Shown here: piece after piece, positions 10,454-23,429 of the stretch
Position numbering within the stretch: the first letter of the stretch is position 1
Layout: the number at the start of each line of letters is the position of its first letter
Assembly (NCBI GenBank): GCA_023231475.1
Contig: JALJEE010002407.1
Location: forward strand, 1 to 64,000
Length of the DNA stretch: 64,000 nucleotides
DNA from: Seison nebaliae
Taxonomy: Eukaryota > Rotifera > Pararotatoria > Seisonacea > Seisonidae
Direction of reading: 5' to 3'
Program-made: the position numbers and the translations under genes
The notes under the pieces: generated by a model
Seen by the model: only the letters and a program-made list of their open reading frames with translations
Told to the model about the DNA's origin: nothing
Databases searched by the model: none

Positions 10454-13400
10454 ATGAGTGAATATGGTCGAGTGAAGTTACGTAAGACGTCAATGTCAAC
10501 GCCGAAGAAGAAGAGACATCCATTAGCGAGAAGTGTCTCCATTGGAACGTCGAAGACGAATAATAATCAAGAAAGATTATCAGAAAGAAAATTAATTAAT
10601 TCTGATAAAGATCATTTATCGTTAGGGAATTCCTCATTAAGTCTTGGTTCGAAATCCACACATCGTTTATCATTCGAACAAGATCAACATAAATCTACTA
10701 CAACTCCATCATCCACCATCGGCTCTCCCACATCTCTAACGAACGATTCTCCTTTCGTAGATAATTCGCCAAATGAGAAAAAGAATTTGTTGGATCGTGC
10801 AAATAGTTTATCGAAAAGTTTAATGAGGAAATTGAGTCGAGGGAAAAGTGAATCGTCCCACACAATTCGTCGAGGTAACAGTTTCAAAGAGAAACGACCA
10901 TCATATAAACAAACTTTCTCTATCGATTTCTCACCATCAAACAAATCGTCATCGATGAATAATGAATCTAAAATGAGTAAACGAAGTCACTCTACAAAAA
11001 GTGCCAACGAAGAGAAAGAGGAACCTGACGAAATCGATTCGATCGATGACACTGATTTCTATCATTCATATTACAACAACAACAAGAAATTATTGAAAGA
11101 TAATCGAATTTATAATAATACTAATAAAGGTTATTATCATTATCCAGAATCGTCGAAACTGATAACGAGACCGGAGAAACCTGTTCGGAGTAATACCGTT
11201 CCATCACCCTCATCACCAAGTATAACGACAATCAGATCATCTTATCATTCTGCTGATGATTATTTCCCTGATATGGTTTCAATGTCGTCGGGTAATATGG
11301 GCAAATTGAGGGGAGGAATGAAAAGGATTGAAGAAGACACGAATGTTAAGGGAGAGAAAGAATTAGAAGAACAATATTTGATGGATCGAATGAGAAGATA
11401 TTCATCGAAATATCAACAGAATAAACGGAATTTTATCGATTATGAAGAACGATCAGATGAAGGAAATATAATTTCGGATGACGAATTCAAATCCATCACT
11501 AATGACGACGATGATGATGATGACGGAAATTATATTTCTGAAGGAAAAAATTTACGATCCGTTTCCGATTCATCATCAATTACGACGGATACCAGTTCGT
11601 TGGATACGAACAAGAGTTTCGAACAAGACATGAATGCATTTTTTAAACAGCGATCGGCATCTTTAAGGAATTCTCTGAAGAAACAAGAGGAAATTGAAGA
11701 ATTACCATCAAACGTTAACAGATCTGAAGTGATTGACGAAAATGAAAGTGATAAATCGAGTTCGGTTTATATGACGATCAATAATCCGTTATTTCATGAA
11801 GCTGTTGACGAAAGTGAGGAATCGTCATATGGAACATTTCCGTTTTATGATAATGGAAGTAAATGGGAGAAGGTGAGAAATTCAACGAATCGTTTGAGAA
11901 GTGAACAGGAGAAAATTAATGACATCGTTCAGAAAGCAACGAATACATTTTTGGACAGATATTTTATTGCGAAGGCTCACAAAAATAAGAATGAGGAGAA
12001 GAAATTAAAAAAAACGAATTTGGTAGAGGAAACGATTTGTAATCCGATATACGAGGAGATTCGATTAGATCGAAAAACCATTCCGTCATCCAATCACCAT
12101 AAGTTGAGTAAGATGGATAGTATTGTAAAGATGAAGAAACAAATGAATGGGAACAATGTTAACAATACGAAATTAAAGGATATTAAACGATACAAACAAT
12201 TGACAAGATCATTTCATGGGACTCATGAATTACATTCACCCAAACAACAACAACAACAAGACAAATTACGACATAGTGAGTCAACACCGATAGTATATGA
12301 GACAGGTATCAACTCTATACCATTGTACAAATTGGATGATGGAGGTGAGAAGATAAAAATGGAGAGTGAAGGACGATTTGACCGAAATAAATTTGTTAGA
12401 TTAATCGATGATAATGATGATGATGGGAATGAGGAGAATATCTATGAGGAAAGTGGGGAAATTAAAGAAATTAATTTCTTTCCTCATAATAGAAATATGA
12501 AGAGAATCAATAATAATAACACTTCAAATCATCATTCGAATGATGATAAGTCAAATAAAATATTTAAATTTGGAGATAATAAAAACGATGTCGATAATCT
12601 CATATCATCGGCCTTATTAACATCATCTTCGTCATCTTTCAACACTCTTTCCTCCTCGTTGAATGATAGCAATTCAAACGACTTCATCAATTCGTCTATC
12701 GGCCATCATTTGTCATCAAATCATGAACGATCACCATCAGTCTCGTCACATGTCTCTTCCGTGAAGAGTTTCAATTCACGTTACAATCGATTTGTTGAGA
12801 CGATGTTGAAGGATGCAAACTCTGAGAATGATGTCAGTGACTCAGCTATATCGTTGCATAATAATTCCGATTCATTAAATAGATTTTCCCCAAAAGCAGA
12901 ATTATCTTCTTCCACGAGATTCCTTTCCAAGAACGATCTCGGTCTTAATCATTCGAAAGTCTTAACGTACCAAACACCGACAGCAACCGTGGATTCGAAG
13001 GAGGTTCATTCTCTTGAATTTGACCAGAACAATTTAAACGATTCTCAAATCAGAGAAGAGAAGAAATTTGTGGAGGAACATCTCGAGAAAGTTGACCCGA
13101 CAATCGTCCGCCAAATATTAGAAGGAACATCGATAGCCGAAGTGGTCGATTTAGATCAGATAAAAGATATTAATTCGTTTGTTAAAAATATCATGAATCA
13201 TTCTTCAACACGATCATCTGATTCAACGATTCTCGGGAAAGATCTTCGTTATATTCGAAGAACACAATTTCCCCATATCGCCTCCTTCACTTCGACGCTA
13301 CGTGAGAATAATTCGAATTTTGTCGAATCGCCAAATACGGAGAAAAAAGTAGAAGAAATCTTCCCCACTTTTTCTACTTTATCTACTGATTTAGATGATG

Positions 13401-15230
13401 TCCACAAAGATTCTATGCAAGGTTTCCCAATAATTCCCTTTCACTTTTATTTATAAATTAATTAATTAATTAATTTGTTCATTTATATGAAATATTTTTT
13501 AATATTTAGAAAATAGAACTATTACAGCATCCTCCACTAACAGATCGACGAAATCTCCTCTCCAATCGATTTTGAGAAGAACGACTAGTCCTGATACTTC
13601 CTTCATTGAAGAGAGTCATGAAACTGAATATTATTCTTCATCTTCTCAAAATCAGCCCCCACAATTAATTTCAGGACCAAATGGAAACGCTTCTAATTAT
13701 ATGATGACTACCACAATTCGAGAGACTGACGGTGGAAATTTCAATTTCAGTGACAACTCCAACAATTCGGAAACATATCAACGAATTACACATTTATCTC
13801 CCTCTAGTAGTCGACGATCAGCCTTAAGACAATTTACATTGAAAGACTACAAAATCAATCGAGATCCGTCGCCAGAAATCATTAAACGGTCAACTAATGA
13901 TAATTTGGTTTATAAACAGGAAGTGGCTATCAGATATTTGCAACCGCCCAAACTTCCATCACCTCCACCATTAGTCATTCAGGAAATAAAGGGACAGACA
14001 CCACCACCCGCTCCACCTGTAGTGATTCGCGAACGAGTTACGAGACCGCCAACTCCACCGGTATTGGTTGTTCGTGAGGAACCTCCAATACCGCCACAGA
14101 TGGAAAAGTCGAAGATAATAAAAAAAATGTTACCAGCTTCACCACCTCCTCCTCGTAAAGTGATTATTGAACAAATGGGAAAATTGCCAGCAAAACCACA
14201 ATCGGTCATCGTCGAACGATGGTTGCCGTACAAAGAGCAAAAACGGAAAATTATCGTTCAAAAAGCTCAGAAACGTGAGGAGAGTAAAGAGCGTGTAAAG
14301 AACACAATTGTCCAATATTCGTCTCCCAGTGTCCAAGTGTTGCGAGAGACTCATAATTTAGGAATATTTTCAGCCGATCCCACAATGTACCGGAATCATT
14401 ATCGATCTGAAACTTTGTCGAAAGAAGAAATTGACAATTTCCTCCAGAACGTCTGTCAAACAACGAACGCCGTCGATGCCATAAAAGATGAAGAATTATT
14501 AGTTATTATTAATATTTTAAAAATATTTAAAAATTTATGTAATTATTTAAAAATATTATCTCTAAAGAAACCGTTAATTGATCGGCAATCTGGTAAGATC
14601 ATTTCAACAAAGAGAACCAGATCTGCTAATAAAATCGAATATAGAAATGCAATGAAATTGAATGAATTAATTAATAAATTCACTCGAACATCATCCACCA
14701 CCAACATTCCATCATCACAACATTATCTTTATGGAGAAGAAAATTCAAATGTTAATTAATTTATTTATAAGAAATAATGAACGAATTTCATTTTCAAGGG
14801 AGATTACTCATATTCCACTTCCACTAACAGCATCAATGAGACGGGAGGAAATTTTAATTCAGAAGAACAATATGAGATTTATAATTCGGATGGAACCGTT
14901 ATAACGGAAAGTGAGAAAAGGAAAATTTTGAACGAAGTCTTCTCGGGAATTGAGAACTTGAATCGAAGTAACCATTCCATACGTGACAGATCAACGGATA
15001 GCGGTCGATATGGTCAATCTTATGTGCACAAGAATTTCGCAAAGAATTTCACCGAACGATCTGAACGTTCATTCGACGGTACTTATGAAACAGGCAACGT
15101 CGTCATCTCACAGGAGGATAAAGGGCCCGTCCAGTTGTTTATGGGAAAGCCAATTGAGAATAATCGTCGCAGTCGTCGTTCCCAGCATGATAATCGTTTG
15201 AAATATGTGGCGGAAATTGGTGCACTGTAA
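10454..15230 (+). CDS. Large disordered protein with alveolin-like Pro/Val/Ile repeats
   Basis: Four exons: 10454 to about 13421, about 13511-14502, about 14570-14755 and about 14800-15230, with introns starting GTTTCC, GTTATT and GTTAAT. I start at the ATG of MSEYGRVKLRK; the longer frame upstream opens with TTG. The first 970 or so residues are Ser/Asn/Asp/Lys-rich and almost certainly disordered, with poly-Asp and poly-Gln patches. Near 13930-14280 comes a Pro-rich block of repeated V/I-x-R/E units: PPLVIQEI, PPVVIRERV, PPVLVVREE, PPPRKVIIEQM, then KPQSVIVERWLPYKEQKRK and VIVQK-like ends. This 'KPxxVIxERWLPYxxxKRxII' pattern is that of alveolin/articulin-type membrane-skeleton proteins of alveolates. 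The last exons are again polar and end RLKYVAEIGAL. A cortical or filament scaffold role is inferred. No transmembrane or enzyme domain is seen. Confidence 0.75.
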
Positions 15231-15507
15231 TTGCGCAAAAAAAATGTTTTGGAGAGAATCGTCTGATAAAAATTAAGAAATTTCTTTAAAACTTTTGATT
15301 GACTAGAATAGTATTCAAATGAACAATTTCGTTCCCCAGTAAGTTGCGGAAAAAGAGAGAACTTAACTTAAAATAATTTGGGGATAATTTGTATTGTTTC
15401 GGATCGAAAAACTGATAAATAAATATTTTAAACTATAAAAGGAGAGAAAATGTTGTGAAATAAAAATCGATTTTATTCAAAATTAAATTTTTCTTTCTTT
15501 AACTCTT
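15231..15507. other. Convergent 3' UTR interval
   Basis: The plus-strand alveolin-like gene and the minus-strand K2P gene end 277 bp apart, tail to tail. AATAAA-like sequences are present (near 15418 and 15461 on the plus strand), so both poly(A) sites probably lie here and the 3' UTRs may overlap. Confidence 0.5.
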
Positions 15508-17004
15508 CTAATTCTGTTTCTGAGACGTTAAAGAGAATTGAGATTTAGGACGTACTTCACCTTCGAATCCTTCAAAAAGATAGTTTGATAAAAATTAGAA
15601 ATTTGAATAAAAATTTTCACCTTTGTTCACTGCCGCTGTATTCTTTTTCGCAATATCCGCATAGTATTTATCGTCATTCTCTTCTTCATCACTATCATCC
15701 AATTTCTCATTTTTTTTTCTTTCGTCATCCGAATCGGGGAACTCGTCATCGTCAGCATCTTTCTTCACTAATCCACATTTCTGACCAATCCATTGGAATT
15801 TACTGACGATCTCCTCCTGCATCAAATTGAAACTCATCGCCAGAATTGCCATTCCTGAACAATTCTTCAATTTCCTGATAAATGAGACTAGAACTAACCG
15901 ACTAGAATGTAAATGACAGATACGATTAATTTCAACACGACATTCTTCCCGTCAATTGTGTTCGCTCCTGGTACGAAATCACCAAATCCTATAAAAAATT
16001 TTAAAAATTTCAAAAAAAAATTCAAAAAACATTCAATTGCTAACCGATTGTTGAGAGTGTAATATAACAGAAATAAGCGGCCGCAATTAGTCCCCAATCC
16101 TCCCAATAGTCGAAGAGAGCTGCCCCACCAAATATGTAGAGCACAATAATTCCCATAGTAACGGTGAGTGGAATTGACACCTAGAAAATTTGAGATTTCG
16201 AATAAATGAAATTTAATTCTAAAAAAAAACGTTCGTCTCTTCCTCATCTAATTCGATGCCTTCCTCTTTCATTTCTTTAATTCTCTTCAATTTCTTTCGA
16301 TAACAAACTCGACAACAAATCTTTAAAAAAAATTAGATGAAAAACATCCAAAAATTGAATTGAACTTGCATGTAAGTGAAACGAAAGAAACTACCAAGAG
16401 CCGTTGAAATGTTGGCGAGAAATAGGAGAAATAATGGAATTCCAAGTGTCGCATAACATAAGCAAACAATCTGTCCCTCCCAAGTATTTGGTGAGACATG
16501 TCCATAACCAATTGTGGTCGATACGGTAATGGCGAATAAGCAAGCATTGGGGAGATCCCAACTGAATTCTGTGTCACAATTTTTTCCAACCTGATAATCA
16601 AAAATACTCGAAATATTCATAACACTAATGGCATATTGTTGAATGTAATCCTGAATGACAAGTAATGCTTTCTCATCCGAATCTTTATTGGCGGATTGTG
16701 TGACGGAAACATTAAATTGGACATATGATAATAGCCATTGTCGTGCTTCAGCACTTAACGCTCGTTCTTCACCTTTACCCTTTTGACAGTTTCGAATCTC
16801 TTCATGTTCCTCAAGTAATTTGAAAAGGAATCCGCCACCAACAGTAAACAATACCAAGAGGACAGTAAGACCGACATAAGAGAAGGAGAATTTCAATACT
16901 TTTTTACAACAATCCGCTTTCGCCTTCGGTTTCGCTGTTGTTACCAACGACGATTCGGCGCTCAAAGGACGAATTTTTTGCTTGCTTCCGTACGAATCGG
17001 TCAT
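15508..17004 (-). CDS. Two-pore-domain potassium channel (K2P/TWK)
   Basis: Six exons encode the full K2P layout. There is a basic cytoplasmic N-terminus and TM1 (FSYVGLTVLLVLFTVGGGFL). An extracellular cap with N-glycosylation sequons (NVS, NIS) leads to pore loop 1 with TIGYGHVSP, then TM2 (VCLCYATLGIPLFLLFL). After a short cytoplasmic linker come TM3 (VTMGIIVLYIFGGAALF), pore loop 2 TIGFGDFVPG and TM4 (LKLIVSVIYILVGMAIL). His after GYG in filter 1 is also found in TASK and TWIK channels, where the equivalent residue takes part in external pH sensing. The C-tail is strongly acidic (DADDDEFPDSDDE). Introns start GTTCAA, GTTTTT, GTTAGC, GTTAGT and, at the last one, GTGAAA. Two subunits should form a background K+ leak pore. 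The subfamily is not resolved. Confidence 0.92.
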
Positions 17005-18071
17005 GATTGAAGAAGAAACAAAAATGGAATAAGTTTCGAAAATATTTTAATTTTATTTTCCAAACTGAAAAAACTGTAAAGAAAGTCGTTTGGGTGAAGT
17101 GGCTGAAAATATCGATTTATTGGATTTATAATTTACTCTCCTCCCAACAACAAAGACTTGTTACTAATAAGAAATTCTCCAACATAAATAGAACTTCGTT
17201 CAAAGGTAAGGAAAGAGGTAAGGAAGGTAGGAGTTAAATGGAGAAAAATCAATAAAGCTTCATATCAACAAGAGAAATGAGCCAAATCAAAATCAACAAT
17301 GTTCGGAAGACAGAATAACGATTCTATAGTTATCTGGACAATTTGTCGTCCGCCTCTTATTAATTTCAAATTTATGAATATTAAAGTTAAACAGATTAAT
17401 ATTTCATTATTCGCATAACAACTCCAGTATCTCTTCCTGCACATTGATACGCTATTGAATTTAATTGATTCAACTCTCCATACAGGCACCTCATACTTAC
17501 TTACATCATCAACAAGTTAGAGTTAGTCGTTGGAAAAGTCATATCGATTTATTTGAAGGAATATAATCAATTTTTTTTAGACATTCTTCTAAATCATTAG
17601 GTTTGATAACATGTTTCAAATTTGCATATTCCAAGTGCCATTACTCTCACTACTAATTTGTTTGGCACTTCTCCAAAACTCTCCCAACATTTTATTTACC
17701 AAATTCTTAATATATATAGAATAATTATGGAAATAATAAAGTAAATTCTCTTCAGTTAATTAGTGCCAAAGAAATCCTGCAGAATCGAATAGTGGAACAT
17801 ATAACATTGATCTAAAAACAGATTAATAACAGAATGAGATTAGGAATGTTCGATTAAGCAATGGAAATTTATGAAAAATTTATGGAAATTTTTCATGGAA
17901 TAATTATGGAAAATATTCTTTCAATTTTCCTAATAAAAACTCCTTAAACTTAAAAGAATAATTAGAAGAAATTTTTTCAACTAATCTGAAAACAGAAATG
18001 ATATGAAAAATAACCGATAAATTTGAGGACGCCATAAGATGTTGAGTTACCATAAGAAGTTTTCGACCAAT
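17005..18071. other. Intergenic interval
   Basis: About 1.07 kb between the NELF-C/D stop and the K2P start, both on the minus strand. It is AT-rich, with no credible coding frame. It should hold the K2P promoter and the NELF-C/D 3' UTR. Confidence 0.5.
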
Positions 18072-20537
18072 CTATAAACGAGGATAATTGAGATGATGGA
18101 ATTTAAAATAGAAACGTCGAATATAATTATAATCTTCGATGAAAGATTGACGAATTTGCTCTTCTGTTGTGTATTCTTCCGGAATAACATGTGACATTTT
18201 CGATTGTTTCGTTTTTGACATTTTCATTTGATTTAACAACGTTTCGAATTGTTTGACTGTTGCAATGGCTTGATCTTCGTTCTTTTTTAATTTGACGAGA
18301 CCCTGAAAACGTTTTTCGTGTCGTTTCTCTAAAATTTTCGCTTCGTCTAACGATCTCGGATGTTGTTTCAATTGATCGATATGAGAAGTGATTCCTGGTA
18401 TGATTTTATCGTTGATACATAAATGAAGAAATTCTTCAATGAAATTAATGTCGTATGGTGGTGCGATTAGATCGGCGATTTGATTGAAAGCATATCTCGG
18501 TAAAGAATTGTCGATTTTTTCGTCTTGATAATTTTCATCCTTTTTATTTTTTTTCGTATTTCCGTTAATGGTTTGAGATCGTAACCAATGGAAAATACTC
18601 GCAATAATTGTCCAAGAATGTTTCTTGTTTGAACAGAGTGTAAAAATGAAGAGAATTCGTTCGATAATAAATCGACGAAATTGAATTTGAATGAGAACGT
18701 CTAAGGACGAATAATTTTTCGAATAAATCTCATAAAGTAATTGAAGTATCTGGTATTGGTAACGTGGCCATAAATAAGCGATTTCATCAAGAATCAATAA
18801 TTGTGGTGGTTCAGGATCTTTACAAACACCAAAGAATGACGTCTGCAGAACGATCAATCTGATATGTTTGATGACGAAATAAGCGACAACTGCATGACGG
18901 ACATAAATGAGCAGTTTCGGGATTATTAATAGAAAATTTGAAATTGTTTTCTCTTCCAAACAATTCATACAACTCTTTAATGCGTCGTAACATTTCAAGA
19001 TTTCTTCTCGATTCTTCCCAATTTCGAAGGTGTCAATCCAATCTTCTTCATGTCCTTCTTCTTCTACCGCCGCGATATCTATTGTGTTAATGACGTTCTC
19101 AGTCGATTCAACATAATCGTCAAATCCGACAATAGATAAAAATTGCCAATATTGATATTTCGATCGATTACTGAAATAAGGTCGATGTACAACCAATTCA
19201 TCGATCAGCATATCTATAAAAGGAAAAAAAAGGATAAAAAAAGGATAAAAAAAAGATATTTAACGGATAATTTCTGACATTTTCAATAACGAACATAATT
19301 GATTGACATCTGACGATTGTTCGAGATAAATGAGAATATCTTCGATATATTTTTGAGAAGTGGTCTCTTTATGGAGATATGTCAATTGTAACGAATGTAT
19401 AATACCGTTAATATTCTGATCAGAATCGTACTGGAAATTGTTGGTTGTGAGAAGTTTGCGGAAATGATTTATCAACAAGAATGTCCTTCCAATGGTCGGG
19501 AATCTATGATGGGAATGATTTGACGATTTGAATTGAACATCAACTTTTCTATTACATGTAATTGAATGGCGTCGATTAATCCTTTTGTTACGGAAATTCT
19601 TAGTTGAACTAAATTTATAGAGTCGTTTAATTCTGTCGAATTTTTTGAATTTAACAATTCTTTTTCTAAAACTTCTTTTTTCTTCATATTCTCCTCCAGA
19701 ATATTCGTAATAATGAAAAGACAATTAATGTAAATCTGTTCACTTCTCAACATTAACGCCTGAAGAGAATGAATGTAAACTAAACGAATCTAAAAATGGA
19801 AATGTTAAAACCATCACTTCTGTCAACGATTCGTTGTATGAGAGGAAAGTTCTCGCTGAATAAAGTTCGTTGATTCTCGATTTGAAAATTGCCCAGAACA
19901 CTTGACTATTCTTTAGGGCGAGACTTTTCCCGTCAATTTCGTGTTCGAATCCTTTCTCCGCCATTAACTACATCGAATAAAATTGAGTTGAAATAATTGT
20001 TCAAAAGAGAATTTTAACTTTTATCGTTTCATTCAAAATTATACTGTTCGGATGATCTTTATAAAATGAGATCAACATCTTCCGCCACGATTCATGTGAA
20101 ATGATTTCGATGAGTTGTTTCTCGTCAATTTCATTTGACTCATATAATTCGTCCAAATGATCGATATTCAATTTAGATATTAAAGTTTGTTGAATTTGAC
20201 TCTCTAAATATTTACTCACATTCTTCTTCTCAGTATTTTTGGGAAAGCCGAGAATATTCAACCAAGTTATCAGCGAATTAGTCGTCACGACGATTCCCTC
20301 ATAATTGTCTACTAACATCGATTTGACTTGCTCGATTGTTCCACCATTATCCAAATATCGAGAAATGTCATCGAACACTCCCGATTCAGAGACGTAGTCA
20401 ATTCTTTTCAAATTCGTTTCTAATTCTTCCATCACTTTTGCATGATCATCAATCTCTTCATCTTCTTCCTCCTCCTCAATATTCACAATCTCAGTCTCAT
20501 TTATATATTCAACACTCTCATTCAATTCTTCAGACAT
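18072..20537 (-). CDS. NELFCD: NELF-C/D (TH1L), subunit of negative elongation factor
   Basis: Five exons give about 750 residues, longer than the roughly 590 of human NELF-D. Start is the ATG of MSEELNESVEY; an upstream TTG extends the frame only artefactually. After an acidic N-terminus, the order of conserved blocks matches TH1L: VKSMLVDNYEGIV and LITWLNILGF, SHESWRKMLISFYKDHPN, a central helical region (ALMLRSEQIYINCLF), LLILDEIAYLWPRYQYQILQLL, and the diagnostic DLIAPPYDINFIEEFL near the C-terminus, followed by an extra basic coiled tail. Introns start GTTAAA, GTTTTA, GTTGAT and GTTAAA. NELF holds RNA polymerase II in promoter-proximal pausing with DSIF. The gene begins about 310 bp downstream of the caspase-like gene, same strand. 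Confidence 0.88.
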
Positions 20538-20847
20538 TATCAATTGAAAACTTTCAAATTATTAAATTTATAAAATTTATTCTATTTATCACGCTTCTAT
20601 TTCAAATGACCGCTCCTTTACACTAACTCCAAAATTCTATTTTTGATTCAGTTTTTCCATCAGTTTTTTTGATAAAATTGATAAGTTCTAGTTTTTTATA
20701 AAAATGACCAGAAATGAAAAAACCAAATTAAATTTATAACATTAAACTCATTTATAATTATTGTCAAATGAAATTTTTAATTTTTATTAAAAATTTTATT
20801 AAGTTCTTTACAGACATGAGAATGAATTGATGAGATGAGTTTTAATT

Positions 20848-22224
20848 TTAGTAAGTTTTTGGATATCCAGGATGTAAATACAATTCTTTTGTTAGCGTAT
20901 TATGAATTTCGGCCACTTGCATATAAATAGTTCGACTAATTGGCGACCAATCTAAAGCGATATTCTGATTCGCCTAAAATTCAATTAAGTTCCTATATAA
21001 ATGAGGAGAAATAAAACAAATTTAAACTCTGGTTAATAATCGATGGAAATCATAACGATGTGCATTTTCCGATATCTCTCTCGCAATGTTGCTAAAGAAG
21101 ATTGAGCCTCTCTCATTGTCGACCCAGGACACATATCCTTTTTTTTTAAACGAATAGAAAACGAAAGGAAAAATTTTAATAGTAACCACCTACAGATGCG
21201 TAAGCAATCAAAAGGTCTTGTAAATCAAGACTCATGTACTCCTTCTCCACGTCTCGATTGAACGCTCCGATATTGAATTTGGTTGTTATCCAAGCTAAAG
21301 GATTGGTCGGTTTCGCTCCATAACCGTCATCATGAGATGCTGAAGATAATGAGAGAATATTTAGATGAATTAAAAGATGGAAAAGAAACCTCCACGACAC
21401 ATATCGAAAAATACGACTTTAGGACGACCGGGTAAAATTGAATTAACAGTTTTGAGAACTTCCTTAATTTTCAAGGAGCGACCATGAACTCCCTGAACTT
21501 TATTATAAAGACCATGAGAGGTGATGTAGATGATGGCACTTTGCCAACCACTCGAATTGGCCAATTCGGCAAAATTATTCAATTCTCGTCTCATAGACTA
21601 TTTGTTTAGAGTTGAGAATAAGTAGTTGAAAAACGAGTAACGGAAGCGCCATTTTCTCGAGAAATGATGGGAAGAAAATGAAGTTGTCTGAAAAGTTTAT
21701 CGAATCGTTCCGCATCTAAATCTTTCCCGGGTAGATTATTCAATCCAAGAAAGAAACGACTATTGGATAGTAGAAGAGCACCTCCTCTAATGGGAAATGT
21801 CATAGGATATTTCTATAAATACATTCATTGGAATGGGAAGTTGGATGGAAACAAGTTCAGTATTGAGAGTTGGATCTGCCATTCGGTTCTCATTAATCGA
21901 ATGATTACTGTAACCGATGACGAACGGATTAGCTTCATAGAATTCTGTTAAATCTATTTATGAAAATTTTGAGCTTATAATTTTTTAAAATTGGCGAATG
22001 GAACCTTCTTCTTGTTCTTGGGGTGGTGGTATTTGACCATATGGTGCAAATTCGTTTCCAGGTTGTTGATAATGATTCATGTAAGGATTCATCTGATAAT
22101 TAGATGGATCATATTCATGTTGGGCGATTCGTTTCACCCAACTCTGAGGAATGATCGAAGAATTAGCTGCCTTTCTTTTATCGTCGATCGATTGCGAAGG
22201 AAACGACGGTTTATTTTTATACAT
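20848..22224 (-). CDS. Caspase-like protein lacking both S1 arginines
   Basis: Seven exons give about 360 residues. A short Asn/Gln/Pro-rich N-terminus (no CARD or DED) precedes a caspase fold: beta strand GGALLLSNSRFF, LPGKDLDAERFDKLFRQL, the catalytic His in IIYITSHG (about residue 190), the catalytic Cys in VVFFDMCRG (about 228; usual pentapeptide QACRG), then a linker and the small subunit with LLIAYASVGGYVSWVDN and a final TKELYLHPGYP. The dyad is kept, but both arginines that recognise Asp at P1 are gone: the usual SRSGTD is NLPGKD, and SWR is SWV. It may be catalytically altered or a pseudo-protease regulator. Introns start GTTCCA, GTTTCC, GTTACT, GTTTCT, GTTACT and GTTTAA. The splice sites around the second subunit are supported by ungapped alignment. 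Confidence 0.85.
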
Positions 22225-23429
22225 GATGAAATGGGAGAATTACGTCGATAACAGAATAGTAATTCGTTGTAAAGAAATTTCAAATATGTGACTGACATTG
22301 ATTTGAGGATCGTTTTGAAGGACTATTTTAAATGTTGACGTCATTGTGCATTGTAAAATAATAATGTGATAAAGACATTATTATTCGAAGGGATTCTTAA
22401 GAAGTTCACATGAATGAAACAACTCAGTCTACTAGTCAGTTGGTTGGGATGAACCTTGTACCGTAAGAAATATGATTCGTTTGTTTCAATGAACTTCATT
22501 GTCTGTCTCATGTTTGGTGAAGTGTTTAGAAGTGAAGAAGAATGTTGAAAGTGAATGTGAACAATCGATAGAATGAATGGTGGATGAAAGCTCATTTTAT
22601 TCAGGCTAACTCATATATTTTATTCTGTGTGTGATGTGTGTGTGTGTGTGTGTATAATAGAAAGATGATGTAGGTACGAGCGCGAAATTCTTCTTGGATA
22701 AAAAAACGAAGAAAAAGTTTTAGATCAGATTAACTTTTGCTTCTGTATAGCTTTTTTTTTTAATGATGAAACAGTAATGAGTCAAAATCTTTGATGTTCT
22801 ATATTTGACATCAGTATGAAGAAGGGAAATTATTGGGAGAGATAGAAATGATCAAAGTCTTGAAAACGTTTCGAAATAAATGGTTACTTATGTATAGAAA
22901 TGAATTGTAGTTGAGTTAACAATAGATGGATGAAGATGTTTAAAGAGTCTAATCTATTCAAAATGAAGTGCAAAATGAATGTTTTTTTTTTGGTAAATTT
23001 AAAATAGAGATTCCATTTGTTATATTCGATGATTTATGGATGAGTCGATTGATAAAGAAAACCTTCCGTATGTGTTTGTTATGGTAGATCGGAACACGAT
23101 TATAAATGAAAAGAAGGAGATTAGGTTCGTACTTTGGGTGGTGGATAAAAATGGGAGGAAGAGAAAGAAGATCCACATTTTCTGGGAAGATGGATGATGA
23201 TGTTCAATCAGTCGTTCATATGAGTGTGTGTGAATAAAAAGATGAAGGAAGTTCATATAAATTAAGTTGAAGAATAGAATAGTCTGTATATTTATAAATA
23301 GTTCTATAATAATGATCGTGATGAGAGGAAAGATTAATAAAAGTGTTTTGCAATCAATTTATTTATACTGTAAAGTCATTTACACGAAGTAAGTATGCTC
23401 GATCGGATTAGGTAGATGAAGACACATAA
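22225..23429. other. Intergenic interval
   Basis: About 1.2 kb between the last dystrophin block and the caspase-like gene. It contains a (TG)n microsatellite, A/T runs and no credible coding frame; the short minus-strand frames at 22341-23256 are low-complexity. Confidence 0.5.
22625..22653. repeat. (TG)n microsatellite
   Basis: About 29 bp of TG dinucleotides interrupted once by GA, in the intergenic region upstream of the caspase-like gene. Confidence 0.85.

Noticed and set aside
19760-19830. A 22- or 28-nt intron in NELF-C/D
   Set aside because: Both are in frame, but a 52-nt intron starting GTTTTA and ending CAG is also in frame, fits the window's intron size and gives a better family alignment (EVMALMLRSEQIY).
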